From Antarctobacter albus (lineage in GTDB: Bacteria > Pseudomonadota > Alphaproteobacteria > Rhodobacterales > Rhodobacteraceae), in NCBI RefSeq assembly GCF_900101505.1, contig NZ_FMZI01000017.1, forward strand, positions 1 to 64,000: 64,000 nucleotides of DNA, given 5' to 3'. The position numbers and the translations under genes are program-made. Of this stretch, positions 25,040 through 34,454 are shown in pieces (positions within the stretch are counted from its first letter, which is position 1; every line of letters begins with the position of its first letter). The notes beneath the pieces were generated by a model that worked only from the letters and a program-made list of their open reading frames with translations, was not told the DNA's origin and did not search any database.

Positions 25040-26444
25040 CAGGCCGCCGTGCTATGCGTCTGCCCAGCCGGCCTCCATTGCCAAGGCAGCAGTTCGTCGA
25101 GCCGGTTGATCTTGTGATCGTGGATGCGGTCGAGGACATCAGCAAGCCACGCTTGCGGGTCCAGCCTGCTCATTTTCGCCGTCTCGATCAGGGTCATGGC
25201 CCGGGCGAGGGTCTCCCCGCCGCTGTCGGAGCCAGCGAAGAGCCAGTTGCGGCGGCCAACGCCAATCGGGCGCATGGCGCGCTCGGCCGGGTTGTTATCG
25301 ATCCCGATGCGACCATCCTCGAGGAACAGTTCGAATGAGGGCCAGCGGGAGAGCCCGTAGCGGAAGGCCTTCGCGGGATCGCCCTTGCCCGGGATGCGCG
25401 CCAGCTGGGCCTCGGCCCATGCCTTGAAGGCGTCGACCTGGGGGCGGGAGTGCTGCTCCCGTGCGGCCTTGCGCAGGTCGGCGGGTTGGCCGGCGATCCT
25501 CCGTTCGACATCGTAGAGCTTCCCGATCCGGTCGAGCGCCTCCCGCGCGATCTCGGACGTCGTAGCCTCCCAGACATCGTGGAAGTCACGCCGCAGATGT
25601 GCCCAGCAGGCCGCCTCACGGAACTGGCTGCTGCCGTCCGCGCGGCGCTCGTAGAGCTGGCCAAAGCCTGCATAGGCGTCCGCCTGAAGGATACCGCTGC
25701 TGTTTTGCAGGTGCTGACGCGGATGCTTGCCTTTCCGGTCCGGCGAGAAGCGGTAGACCACGCCTGGCGGCGCAGTGCCGGCCCTGGGCCTCTGGTCGGA
25801 GACATAGGCCCAGACCCGCCCCTGCTTGACCCCCTTGCCGAGGCCGCGGTCGCGACGGGAGCGGTCCAGGACGCGGATTGGCGTGTCGTCCGCATGCAGC
25901 ACGGGCGCCGCCATGACTTTGGCCTCGATCCTCTCGATGATCGGCGCGAGCACCTTCATCGCCCGGCCGCACCAGTCCAGCAGTGTGCTGTCGGGCACGT
26001 CCGCACCCATGCGCGCGTAGATCTCGTTGAGGCGATAGAGCAGGACATGGTCACCGAACTTGGAGACCAGCACATGCGCCAACAGGCCCGGTCCGGCCAT
26101 GCTGCCCGGAATCGGGCGGCTTGGCGCCGCAGGCTGCACCATCCTCTCGCAGCGGCGGGAGGTCCGGCATCCGCTTCGCCAGCCGGTTCATTGCGCTGTT
26201 CGGCGACAGCTATCAGCAGGTCTTCCAGCGCCAGCTCGAGCTGGGCGATCTCCCATTCGATCTTCTCCGAGGACTTGCCGAAGGCCTGTTTCTGCAACTT
26301 GGCGATCCGCAGGCGCAGCGCCTGGACCAGCTGTTCGTGGGCCTGAAGCGTAGCCCTCATGCGCGCATTCTCCGTCTGAAGCGCGACGATCATCGCCTTC
26401 AGAACGGTGGGGTCATCGGTGAGAATGTCGACGTCTTCGGACAT
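25039..26444 (-). pseudogene. tnpC: IS66-family transposase TnpC with internal deletion and frame loss
   Basis: The N-terminal part begins at ATG 26444 ('MSEDVDILTDDPTVLKAM', 'RLRIAKLQKQAFGKSSEKIE') and stays in frame to about 26143 ('GEADAGPPAAAR'). The sequence then jumps to 'MVQPAAPSRPIPGSMAG' in another frame, which continues without interruption to the stop at 25039, including 'LHADDTPIRVLDRS' and 'DDGRIGIDNNPAERAMRP'-type regions. Roughly 90-100 codons that should encode the zinc-finger linker between these points are missing and the frame is lost, so no full transposase can be made. The catalytic core is otherwise well kept. Confidence 0.85.
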
Positions 26445-26506
26445 GCCGACAGATACCACGCCGTGTCGTCAAGAACCAATAAAACAAGGGGAATCAGAGT
26501 GATTAA

Positions 26507-26854
26507 TCACCCCACCCGTGCCGGCGGCGCACCCCAGTCCGGACGCCGCCAGTCGATCCCTTCCCAGAGCATGGCTAGCTGTGCCGAGGTCAGTCGAGAG
26601 ATACCAGCCTCGGTGTTGGGTCAGGGGAAACGCCCGCGCTCGAGCACCTTGTAATAGAGGCAGAAGCCCTGGCCATCCCAGTAAAGCAGCTTCAGCCGGT
26701 CACCTTTGCGCCCACGGAACGCAAAGACCGCGCCGCTCGCGGGCTTCTGGCGCAGGACATCCTGGGCCATAGTCGACAGCCCCGCGATGCCCTTCCTCAT
26801 GTCGGTGGCGCCGCAGGCCAGATAGACCCGGCCCCCTGTGCCCGGCCCGATCAA
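26507..26854 (-). pseudogene. tnpB: IS66 TnpB with premature stop
   Basis: The frame opens 'MIGPGTGGRVYLACGATDMR' and 'FRGRKGDRLKLLYWDGQGF', the classic TnpB (Orf2) signature. It meets a TGA at 26621-26623 after 'LERGRFP', where family members have FPWP, so a single TGG to TGA change explains it. Beyond the stop the same frame continues 'GISRLTSAQLAMLWEGIDWR' to a natural stop at 26507. The intact form would be ~115 residues, the usual length. The start overlaps the tnpA stop by 4 bp. Confidence 0.85.
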
Positions 26855-27219
26855 GCCGCGTCCACCGCCCGGATCAACCGGGTCAGCGCCTCTTCATCGA
26901 TGCCGCTGTCGAACCTAAGGCAGCGACCGTTGCTCAGCCGCAGCTCGACCGGAACTGACCGAGACGGCGCGGGGGCGCTTCGTGGCTCCGGGCACGACCC
27001 GAAATCCACCGGCAGGAAAACGGTACCGCGATCCGGCGACCATAGGCCCTTCTTCTTCAGATCCCGCCGCCAGCCGTAGATCTGGGAGCGTGTGATCTCG
27101 TGGCACTGCGCCACCTGCGTCACCGAGGCACCGCCGAGGCCGACTTCCGACAAGATCTCCAGCTTCTCGTCTTCACTCCATCGCCGGCGCCGTTCGACAC
27201 CCAGAACCTCGCCCAGCAT
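26851..27219 (-). CDS. tnpA: IS66-family TnpA (Orf1)
   Basis: A 122-residue protein with an N-terminal transposase_8-type HTH: 'RRRRWSEDEKLEILSEVGLG' and 'EITRSQIYGWRRDLKKKGLW'. The C-terminal part ('ELRLSNGRCLRFDSGIDEEA', 'LTRLIRAVDAA') is typical of IS66 Orf1. GGAGGAG sits just upstream of the ATG. It is the only undamaged member of the three core IS66 genes in this element. Confidence 0.85.
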   Translation of the reverse strand: MLGEVLGVERRRRWSEDEKLEILSEVGLGGASVTQVAQCHEITRSQIYGWRRDLKKKGLWSPDRGTVFLPVDFGSCPEPRSAPAPSRSVPVELRLSNGRCLRFDSGIDEEALTRLIRAVDAA

Positions 27220-27268
27220 GGCTCCTCCGAATAAGACACGTCGTTAAGCACGTCGTTATGCACGTGGG

Positions 27269-28300
27269 CGCGGTCCTCCGCCTCGACATCCTCGAAATCC
27301 GGCAATTGGCCGAGGTAGTCCCGCAGGATCTCGGCGGACAGGGTGGCCTCAAAACACTGCCGGCGCAGGGCCTGCGCGGCAGGTGCGTCGCCCAGGGCCT
27401 CCAGGATGCGCGCCTCCAGGCTGACCCGTGGCGGGGACATATCCTCCTCGTCCTCAACAAGAGCGCGCCGCCCCGGCTTGCGCACCCAATCCAGCGCCTC
27501 GGCACTGCGCCCGGCCTCAAGAAGCTGCGCCGCGATCCCCTGGGTGTCCTGCATGTGCGGGCGCTTTGCCGTTTCCAGCGCACGAGCAGATCGAGATCCC
27601 CCCGCGCTGCGGCGATGGTCTGGCGCATCTCGCCCCATTGCGAGGTCATGGAGTAATACCCACCCTCCGGCGCGCGCAACGCTTCCTCGGCCTGCCGCTC
27701 CGCGATGACCTCTTTCAGGTCGGCATCCCAGCGCGCCAGGCTGTCTTGCGGCAGATGCGGCGCCACGGCGGTGGTGACATCGGCCAGGTAGCCGTGTGTG
27801 TTTTCGCCCAGGGCAGTCATGGTCTTCTCGGGCAGCTGATCCGCCTCCGCAGGTGTCAGTCGCCGGGCCAGGTCGCCGATCGCCGCGATCGCCTGGTAAT
27901 AAATGTCCTGAACACGGCCCGAGGACTCATCGACGCGCTCGAACACTTGTTCATGCGTGGCGATGAAGCGCAAAAGTCGGTCCACGGCCAACGCAGGCGC
28001 CGCGGCGCCCAGCTCGGAGGCAAGGGTATCAGTCAGGCTGCGCAGGTCATCGGCGAAGGCGCGGGCCTTGTCCCATTCAATGAAACTCCTGGCCCGCGCC
28101 AAGCCGGAGAGGCGACGGTCGACCAGCTTGGCAATCGCCTCTGGCCCGGACTTGCCGGCCAGTGCCGCCTTGACCTGCCGCCGGAACCCGGCGTTACGCT
28201 CTGCTTCATCCAGCACCAGCTGCGCGAGCTTCTCGGCGCCCAGGTCTTTCAGCTTGTCGGTGGTGAGGACGAGTTTGCGAGCCTTGGGTGGGTCTCGATG
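27269..28300 (-). pseudogene. DUF6880-family gene, frameshifted and truncated by IS66
   Basis: The protein resembles DUF6880 family members: 'KLKDLGAEKLAQLVLDEAE', 'VDRRLSGLARARSFIEWDK', 'FERVDESSGRVQDIYYQA', and, after the break, 'KRPHMQDTQGIAAQLLEAG' and 'LPDFEDVEAEDRA'. One base is missing near 27581 (GTG-CGCTG where GTG-GCGCTG would restore 'DLLVALETAKRPHMQ'). The 3' end stops at the IS66 border just after 'EDRA'; family members normally continue ~120 residues. At the 5' end no ATG or GTG is in frame after an upstream TGA, so the start may be lost too. Function of DUF6880 is unknown; no membrane segment. Confidence 0.75.
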
Positions 28301-28310
28301 TTGGGCGGTT

Positions 28311-28633
28311 TGTCAAAGTACCTGCCTTGGCCTGATCGTTGGGGCAAGTCTTGAGGTTCGACTGACGAGAAGGGGGCGGGAGGATGGCGGGGCTGCGAAC
28401 CGCAATCGAAGCTCAGGGCGATATCTGGCCGCAAGTGACACGCCGATCTGGCAGCATTTGCTTCGGCAGATGTGTGATGGCAGAGACCCAACTTGGTCCG
28501 CGACTCTTTATCGTCGCTCCGTCAGGCCCCGAGCATGTCGCATGGCGTCGTCTCCAAGCGCAAATGGCATGGCGGGAATTTTGGCGGGTGTGACCGCAAC
28601 TGCCCAACTTTTCCATTTAAACTCAATACCTCT
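28311..28633. other. Non-coding stretch between the DUF6880 remnant and tRNA-Ser
   Basis: About 320 bases without a convincing gene. Short open frames exist on both strands, but none has a start with ribosome site or a recognisable protein. It lies at the edge of the insertion-sequence region and may be debris of a lost gene. Confidence 0.4.
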
Positions 28634-28723
28634 TGGCGGAGGCTGTGGGATTCGAACCCACGGGACGCTCTCACGCCCAACGGTTTTCAAGACCGCCGCA
28701 TTCGACCACTCTGCCAAACCTCC
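28634..28723 (-). tRNA. tRNA-Ser (UGA anticodon)
   Basis: Read on the minus strand, the 90-base sequence starts GGAGGTTTGGCAGAGTGG and ends CCTCCGCCA, so CCA is encoded. The acceptor stem GGAGGTT pairs with the CCTCC end, the T arm holds GTTCGAATCC, and the anticodon loop CTTGAAA gives anticodon TGA, which reads UCA codons. The long variable arm between the anticodon and T arms is typical of tRNA-Ser. Confidence 0.97.
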
Positions 28724-28938
28724 GTGGCGCTCATCGATAGTGCGCCCGTTCCGATTCTGAAAGCGCCTCTCCGAAAATCCGCGTACAAACCCTTTGCAGG
28801 CTTTCCATGTGGGCTTTGACAGGGTATTCTTGCATGTGAATGGGGCCGTCAGAGCCCCTCTGAGGCAGTGCGCGACCGGGAAAACCCGGCGTGGGCCCGG
28901 GAAACAACCCGAGGCGCGACTAGGGCAAGAGGCAAGAC

Positions 28939-29865
28939 ATGAGCGGTAAATCTTCCAATCTTTCCAGGACTCTGCGTTTCTCTTCCGTGGGGGCCGTGCT
29001 CCTGCTGGCCTCGGGCTGTGCCGATGGGCAGATGCCGGGTTTCCTGCAGGCGAAAGACGCTGACGGCGATGTCGTTGCCCGCGCCAGCACCGCCGACAGC
29101 CCCCGCGCCGCACGCGATGTCGAGGCGCCCGAGGTCTTCGAGGCCAAGGAAGCCGGGCTCTGGGACGGGCGCCCCTCGCTGGGTGGCGTCTGGGTCGCGC
29201 ATCCCGATGCCAAGGACCCCGAACGCGTCATCATCCGCAACCAGCAGAACGGCAAGTTCGTGATCGGCGCCCTGTTCCGCAAGGAACGCGAAACACCCGG
29301 CCCCCGCCTGCAGGTCTCCTCCGATGCCGCCGCAGCACTTGGCGTCCTGGCCGGGCAGCCGACCAACCTCGACGTTGTCGCCCTGCGCCGCGAGGAAGCG
29401 CCGGAAACCGATCCCGCCGCGGGCGACCCGCTGGCCGCGGCGCCCGGAGCCATGCCCGCGGCCCCCGAAGTCAGCGAAGGTGCGCTCGACCCGGTGATCG
29501 ACGGAGCCGCCGCAGCCATCGACGGCGCCCCCCTGCCCCCGGCCCGTCCCGAACCGGCGGCACGGCCCGCCGCGAAACCCGCCGTGGTCGCCTCGGCCAA
29601 GCCGCCCGCTCCGGCACCGAAGGCCTCGAGACTGGACAAGCCCTTTATCCAGATCGGCATTTTCAGCGTTCAGCAGAACGCCAAGGACACGGCCACCTCG
29701 ATGCGCCAGGCCGGCATGGTGCCGACGATCAAGACCTTCAGCTCGAAGGGCAAGACCTTCTGGCGCGTTGTCGTCGGCCCGGCCATGTCGGTCGACGAAC
29801 GCGGCACGCTGCTCGCCAAGATCAAGAAGACCGGCTTTACCGATGCCTACGCGGTGACGGACTGA
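28939..29865 (+). CDS. SPOR-domain lipoprotein
   Basis: A 308-residue cell-envelope lipoprotein. The signal peptide ends in a lipobox, 'VLLLASGC', giving a lipid-anchored Cys at about residue 31. A linker rich in Ala, Pro and acidic residues (~60-225) follows. The C-terminal ~75 residues form a SPOR domain ('FIQIGIFSVQQNAKDTATSM' and 'TFWRVVVGPAMSVDERGTLL'), which binds denuded peptidoglycan at the division site. It lies 57 bp upstream of a damaged gene and ~1.6 kb upstream of a penicillin-binding carboxypeptidase, consistent with a cell-wall locus. Function beyond septal binding is not shown. Confidence 0.9.
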   Translation: MSGKSSNLSRTLRFSSVGAVLLLASGCADGQMPGFLQAKDADGDVVARASTADSPRAARDVEAPEVFEAKEAGLWDGRPSLGGVWVAHPDAKDPERVIIRNQQNGKFVIGALFRKERETPGPRLQVSSDAAAALGVLAGQPTNLDVVALRREEAPETDPAAGDPLAAAPGAMPAAPEVSEGALDPVIDGAAAAIDGAPLPPARPEPAARPAAKPAVVASAKPPAPAPKASRLDKPFIQIGIFSVQQNAKDTATSMRQAGMVPTIKTFSSKGKTFWRVVVGPAMSVDERGTLLAKIKKTGFTDAYAVTD

Positions 29866-29922
29866 GCCTTCTGGCGGGACGATGCACCAGTCCCGCCCGT
29901 TTCGACCAAACCCGATCCCCGC

Positions 29923-31499
29923 ATGTATTCGCACAAAGCTACTCTGTCGGCATTCTTCGTCGCGCCCCTGCCCCTTCTTTCACTGGCCTTCCTCACGCTG
30001 GCAGCGCCGACACAGGCCGCCGACATCACGATACTGAACGACCACCCCGAGGGATGCCACGCGATGCTCTCGGGGCAGATCGTGGATGGAGATACCGACC
30101 GACTGCGCGCCGTCGTTCCGCCCGGCCAAACCGCATTTGACCGCGCAGTGATCCACACACGCCTGTGTCTCGACAGCCCTGGCGGCAGCTTTCCCGAAGG
30201 GCTCGACCTGGCCGCCTATCTCCGCGAGACCGGGATCAGCACACATGTCGCCGCACAGGACAGTTGCCTGTCCACCTGCGCTTTGGCCTTCCTGGGAGGC
30301 ACGCAATTCTGGGTCGAGGACGGTCTGACCCGCAATCGCAGCCGATCGATGCATGTCACCGCGACCTTGGGTTACACGCGCCGCAACTGAACGTGCCCGC
30401 CGGACAGTTTTCGGAAACGGTCGTCGGACAGGCCTTCGACGTGGCCATCCGCGCCTCTGCCGAGATCTTCGGCAGCCTGGAAGACCTGCGGATCAGCCGG
30501 GACTTCGCGCTTTCCGTCTTCGATGTCGCGGGACAGGATTTCTATTTTGTGGATACGCCGGACCGGGCGCGCGAACTCGGTGTGACCCTGACCGGGACCG
30601 GCCCTCTGCCAGAGCGTATCGACCATGATCGTATCCGCGATCTCTGCACGGCAGAGTTTCCATCCCTCGGACCGGCAAACTACCAGCACCCGAACAGCGG
30701 CACCCGTTTCGTCGGTGACTGAATACAGGACCTGCCAGACAGCACACGCGGCGCGCGGAACTGGGACTACCTGTCCGGCACAACCGCCGAGGGCACGCTG
30801 ATGATTGATGCCTGCCAGGTCGAATGGAAGGCGCCGCACCAGATCTCTCTGCGGCTCTTTCGCGACATCCAGACGGATCGCGGCCAATGGGACGACCCGC
30901 AACCGCCCAGCGCGCGTTTCCTCGCCTCACAGCTGTCACGACAGGCCGACGGTTTCGGCAGCGCCCTGCCCGCGCTTGCCACCCCGATCGGCACGCGCCT
31001 CGACACGATTGCCGATCCCCGCCCCGGCGTGACCGACGCCCGCGTCGCCGAAGGCACCTGCGCGCCAATCGCCCAGGGCTACCGCGTGGTCGGGGTACAG
31101 ACCTTCTCCAAATTGCGCGCCAACCCCGGATTCGGCGAACCCGGCGAAATGGAAGCCGGCAGGGATCGTGTCGTTGTCCCGCTGGACCGTAGCCTCGACG
31201 GCGCCGCCCTGCTCTCGGAAAAATGCGAGGCGGCCTGCCGCCCGGCCGACAGTGGGCGCCTGACCGCCGAAACCATGTCCGCGATGAACTCTTGCGCCCG
31301 GTCGAACGATGTCTGGTGGAAGGTCCGTACCGCCTCGGGCACCACAGGCTGGATGTCGTCGAAGTTTCTCTCACCCAGAGCCGCCTGCCCCGGCGATGAG
31401 CCGCCCGTCAGGGCACGGCGCGGCGTGACACGCCCGCCGCGATACGCGATAACGGGGCAAGAGCCTGAATCGAGCACAGGACAGGAGTCCCGAACGTGA
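29923..31499 (+). pseudogene. Disrupted gene for an exported protein with a C-terminal SH3-like domain
   Basis: Three in-order pieces read as one protein of ~525 residues. Piece 1 (29923-~30374) has a signal peptide ending 'TLAAPTQAA' and a 'LCLDSPGGSFPEGLDLAAYL' stretch that recalls ClpP/SppA-like folds. A missing base near 30374 (TACACGCG where TACCACGCG is expected) shifts to the frame of 'HAPQLNVPAGQFSETVVG'. A TGA at 30720-30722 interrupts that frame, which then continues through 'NWDYLSGTTAEGTLMIDACQ' to a C-terminal SH3-like segment ('DVWWKVRTASGTTGWMSSKF'). Either a decaying gene or two sequencing errors. The end overlaps the start of the carboxypeptidase gene. Confidence 0.65.
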
Positions 31500-32665
31500 C
31501 CATCTTTGCCCGCAGCCTGCTGGCCTCCGCCGCCCTTGTGACGGCGCTTGCCACCCAGGCCCCCGCCTTCGACACCCGCGCCAAGGCGGCCTTTGTCATC
31601 GACCAGACCACGGGGACCGTTCTGTTGACCAAGCGCGCCGACGACGCGCTGCCTCCGGCCTCCATGTCCAAGCTGATGACGCTTTACATCGCGTTCGAGG
31701 CGATCCGCGAAGGCCGCCTGAAGCTTGACGAACGGCTGCCCGTCTCGGGCCACGCCATGTCCTTCGGCGGCTCGACCATGTTCCTCGATACCACCGACCG
31801 TGTCCGGGTCGAGGACCTCTTGCGCGGCATCATCGTCCTCTCGGGCAACGATGCCTGCGTCGTCCTGGCAGAGGCGCTCAGCCCCGACGGCACCGAGGCC
31901 GGCTTCGCCCGTCTCATGACCCAGCGCGCCCAGCAGCTGGGCATGACCTCCTCGACCTTCAAGAACGCCTCCGGCTGGCCCGCGCAGGGTCATGCCATGT
32001 CGATGCGCGACCTCACCCTGCTCGCCTCGCACATCATCCGCGACTTCCCCGAATTCTACCCGATGTTCTCGGAGCGCAAGTTCGAGTTCGACGGCCGCGC
32101 CCCCTCGAACGTCAACAACCGCAACCCGCTCCTTGGTCTCGTCGCGGGCGCCGACGGGCTCAAGACCGGCCACACGCAAGAGGCCGGCTACGGCCTCGTC
32201 GGCAGCGCCAAGAACGGCGAACGCCGCGTCGTCTTTGCCATCACCGGGCTGGACAGCACCCGGGCGCGCGCCGAGGAATCCGAGGCCATCGTCAACTGGG
32301 CCTTCCGCCAGTTCGCCGAACAGACCGTCGTGACCAAGGGCACCGCCATCGCCCAGGCAGAGGTCTGGATGGGCTCCGCCGAACAGGTCGGCCTCGTCTC
32401 GGACAAGGACGTCCGCCTGCTCTTGCCCACCATGACCCCCGGCGGCATCAAGGCAGAGGTCGTCTATACCGGCCCGATCCAGGCCCCCGTCACCAAGGGC
32501 CAGCAACTGGCCGAGCTCATCATCCAGCCCGAGGGCCTGCCGGAAACCCGCGTGCCGCTCTTTGCTGCCGACAAGGTGGATGCGGGCGGCTTTCTCGACC
32601 GGATGATGACCGTCAGCGGGCTGCTCATCAAACGCTTTGCGGAAGACGCCGAGGAGGCGATGTGA
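31496..32665 (+). CDS. D-alanyl-D-alanine carboxypeptidase (DacA/DacC-type, peptidase S11)
   Basis: A 389-residue periplasmic penicillin-binding protein that trims the terminal D-Ala from peptidoglycan stem peptides. A signal peptide ends 'ALATQAPAF'. The catalytic motifs are SxxK in 'PPASMSKLM' (~residue 57), SxN in 'IVLSGNDACV' (~117) and KTG in 'GLKTGHTQEAGYG' (~222). The C-terminal PBP5 stem domain and an amphipathic end ('LLIKRFAEDAEE') fit membrane association. The start is GTG 31496 with AGGAG upstream. The stop overlaps the tmk start by 4 bp. Confidence 0.93.
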   Translation: MTIFARSLLASAALVTALATQAPAFDTRAKAAFVIDQTTGTVLLTKRADDALPPASMSKLMTLYIAFEAIREGRLKLDERLPVSGHAMSFGGSTMFLDTTDRVRVEDLLRGIIVLSGNDACVVLAEALSPDGTEAGFARLMTQRAQQLGMTSSTFKNASGWPAQGHAMSMRDLTLLASHIIRDFPEFYPMFSERKFEFDGRAPSNVNNRNPLLGLVAGADGLKTGHTQEAGYGLVGSAKNGERRVVFAITGLDSTRARAEESEAIVNWAFRQFAEQTVVTKGTAIAQAEVWMGSAEQVGLVSDKDVRLLLPTMTPGGIKAEVVYTGPIQAPVTKGQQLAELIIQPEGLPETRVPLFAADKVDAGGFLDRMMTVSGLLIKRFAEDAEEAM

Positions 32666-33306
32666 CCACCCCGCCCCGGCCCTGGCCCGGTCTCTTCATC
32701 AGCTTCGAAGGCATCGACGGCTCCGGCAAGTCCACCCAGGCGCGCCAGTTGTACGAGAGCCTGCGCGCCGAGGGACATGATCCGCTGCTGACCCGCGAAC
32801 CTGGCGGCAGCCCGGGAGCAGAAGAGATCCGCGCCCTGGTGCTGCAGGGCGACCCGGACCGCTGGTCTGCGGAAACAGAGCTTCTGCTTTTCACCGCCGC
32901 CCGGCGCGACCACATGGAACGGGCGATCCTGCCCGCGCTGCAGGCGGGCCGCACCGTGATCTGCGACCGTTTCGCCGACAGCACCCGCATGTACCAGGGC
33001 CGCGGCGGATTGCGTGACAAGGTCGACGCCCTGCATGACCTGATGATCGGCATCGACCCGGACCTGACCCTCTTGATCGACATGCCGGCAGAGGCCGGGC
33101 TGGCCCGCGCGAAATCCCGCGCCACCGACGAAGAGCGGTTCGAGGATTTCGGCCTCGACCTGCAACAGCGGATGCGCGACGGCTTTCTGGCGCTGGCGGC
33201 AGAGGCCCCGGCGCGGTTTCGCGTCATCGACGGCAACCGCGACATGGACAGCGTTGCCCGCGACGTCCGCGCCACCGTGCTCCGGGAACTGGCCCCCTCA
33301 TCATGA
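32662..33306 (+). CDS. tmk: Thymidylate kinase
   Basis: A 214-residue kinase converting dTMP to dTDP with ATP. P-loop 'FEGIDGSGKSTQARQL' (~14-29), 'TREPGGSPGAEEIR' (DRE-like loop), the LID/substrate region 'VICDRFADSTRMYQG' and 'DEERFEDFG'. GTG start at 32662 overlaps the upstream stop (GTGA). It is followed by holB with a 4-bp overlap, the usual tmk-holB pair. Confidence 0.95.
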   Translation: MTTPPRPWPGLFISFEGIDGSGKSTQARQLYESLRAEGHDPLLTREPGGSPGAEEIRALVLQGDPDRWSAETELLLFTAARRDHMERAILPALQAGRTVICDRFADSTRMYQGRGGLRDKVDALHDLMIGIDPDLTLLIDMPAEAGLARAKSRATDEERFEDFGLDLQQRMRDGFLALAAEAPARFRVIDGNRDMDSVARDVRATVLRELAPSS

Positions 33307-34454
33307 GCGACACCGAAAACTTACCCGAACCCGACCGTCTCGACGGCGCGCCGCACCCGCGCGAAACCCCGCGCGTGATCGGCCAGGCCGAGGCGGAACA
33401 GGCTTTCCTGACCGCGCATAACTCCGGGCGCCTGCATCACGGCTGGCTGCTGACCGGCCCGCGCGGGCTGGGCAAGGCGACGCTGGCCTGGGAAATCGCG
33501 CGTTTCCTGCTGGCCACCCCGCCCGCCGGAGAAGATGACGGGTTGTTCGGCGCACCGCCGCCGCCCTTGTCGCTGCACATCGACCCCGAGCACCCGGTCG
33601 CCCACCGGATGCGTGCGCTCTCGGAACCCGGGCTGTTCCTGCTGCGCCGGGGGGGCGCGGGATCTGCCGACAGTGAACGCGACAAGGCCCTGCGCGAAGG
33701 CCGCTTTTCCGACTACATCCGCGTGGACGAGATCCGCAAGCTGCACGCTTTCTTCGGCCTTTCCGCCGCCGATGGCGGGCGCCGCGTCGTCATCGTCGAC
33801 AGCGCGGATGAATTGAACACCCAGGCCGCCAACGCGCTCCTCAAGATGCTCGAGGAACCGCCCGCGCGCACCACGCTCCTGCTGCTCAGTCACCAGCCCG
33901 CGCGGCTCTTGCCGACGATCCGCTCGCGGTGCCGCACCTTGCGGCTCTCGCCGCTCAGCCCCGAGGACATGGCAGAGGCACTGGCGCAGGCCGGGGCCGA
34001 GGTGCCGCCGGACCAGGTCGAACCGCTGACCATGCTGGCCGAGGGATCGGTCGGCGCCGCCATGCGGCTTCTGAACAACGACGGGCTGGCGCTCTACCGC
34101 GAGATCCTGGGCTTGCTGGGCAGCCTGCCCGCGCTCGACCGGTCCCGCCTGCTGTCGCTTTCCGAGTCCTGTGCCGGCAAGGGCAAGGACGAAAGGCTGG
34201 ACCTGCTGCTGACCCTGGCCGGACAACTGGCCGCCCGCCTCGCCCGCACCGGCGTCACCGGCCACCCGCCGCCACAGGTCCTGCCCGGCGAAGGCGAGGT
34301 GCTCAGCCGCCTCGCAGGCGATCCGGCGGCAGGCCGCCGCTGGGCCGACGTGGCCCAAGAGGCCGGCGACCGCGCCCGCCATGCCCGCGCCGTCAACATC
34401 GACCCGGCGGCCCTTGTCACCGACCTCTTCCTGCAACTGCAAAAAACCGCCTGA
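33303..34454 (+). CDS. holB: DNA polymerase III subunit delta'
   Basis: A 383-residue clamp-loader subunit. It has the AAA+ fold with 'LLTGPRGLGKATLAWEIARF' (Walker A region, ~47-66), 'VVIVDSADELNTQAANALLK' (Walker B-like region) and 'LLLLSHQPARLLPTIRSRCR' (sensor 1 with the SRC motif). The zinc-binding cysteines of the E. coli protein are not present. The start overlaps tmk. In related genomes a tatD gene usually follows; here the next gene is mrp on the other strand, so the order has changed. Confidence 0.93.
   Translation: MSDTENLPEPDRLDGAPHPRETPRVIGQAEAEQAFLTAHNSGRLHHGWLLTGPRGLGKATLAWEIARFLLATPPAGEDDGLFGAPPPPLSLHIDPEHPVAHRMRALSEPGLFLLRRGGAGSADSERDKALREGRFSDYIRVDEIRKLHAFFGLSAADGGRRVVIVDSADELNTQAANALLKMLEEPPARTTLLLLSHQPARLLPTIRSRCRTLRLSPLSPEDMAEALAQAGAEVPPDQVEPLTMLAEGSVGAAMRLLNNDGLALYREILGLLGSLPALDRSRLLSLSESCAGKGKDERLDLLLTLAGQLAARLARTGVTGHPPPQVLPGEGEVLSRLAGDPAAGRRWADVAQEAGDRARHARAVNIDPAALVTDLFLQLQKTA

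Larger units (their letters stand above)
24729..27265 (-). mobile_element. IS66-family insertion sequence, decayed
   Basis: On the minus strand the order is tnpA (27219-26851), tnpB (26854-26507), tnpC (26444-25039) and a 98-residue accessory ORF (25039-24743), the standard IS66 layout with overlapping starts and stops. The left border is near GTAAGCGCCCGATAGC (24729), which follows the truncated IS3 orfB. The right border lies near 27238-27265, where DUF6880 coding sequence ends; I could not identify the matching inverted end there. tnpB has a nonsense mutation and tnpC an internal deletion, so it cannot move on its own. Confidence 0.75.

Noticed and set aside
28413-28616. Short open frames between the DUF6880 remnant and tRNA-Ser.
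   Set aside because: No start signal or similarity; cannot be told from chance frames.
28634-28723. The tRNA-Ser might be the attachment site of an integrated island covering the IS region.
   Set aside because: No integrase gene and no repeated tRNA 3' end were seen near either edge of the IS region.
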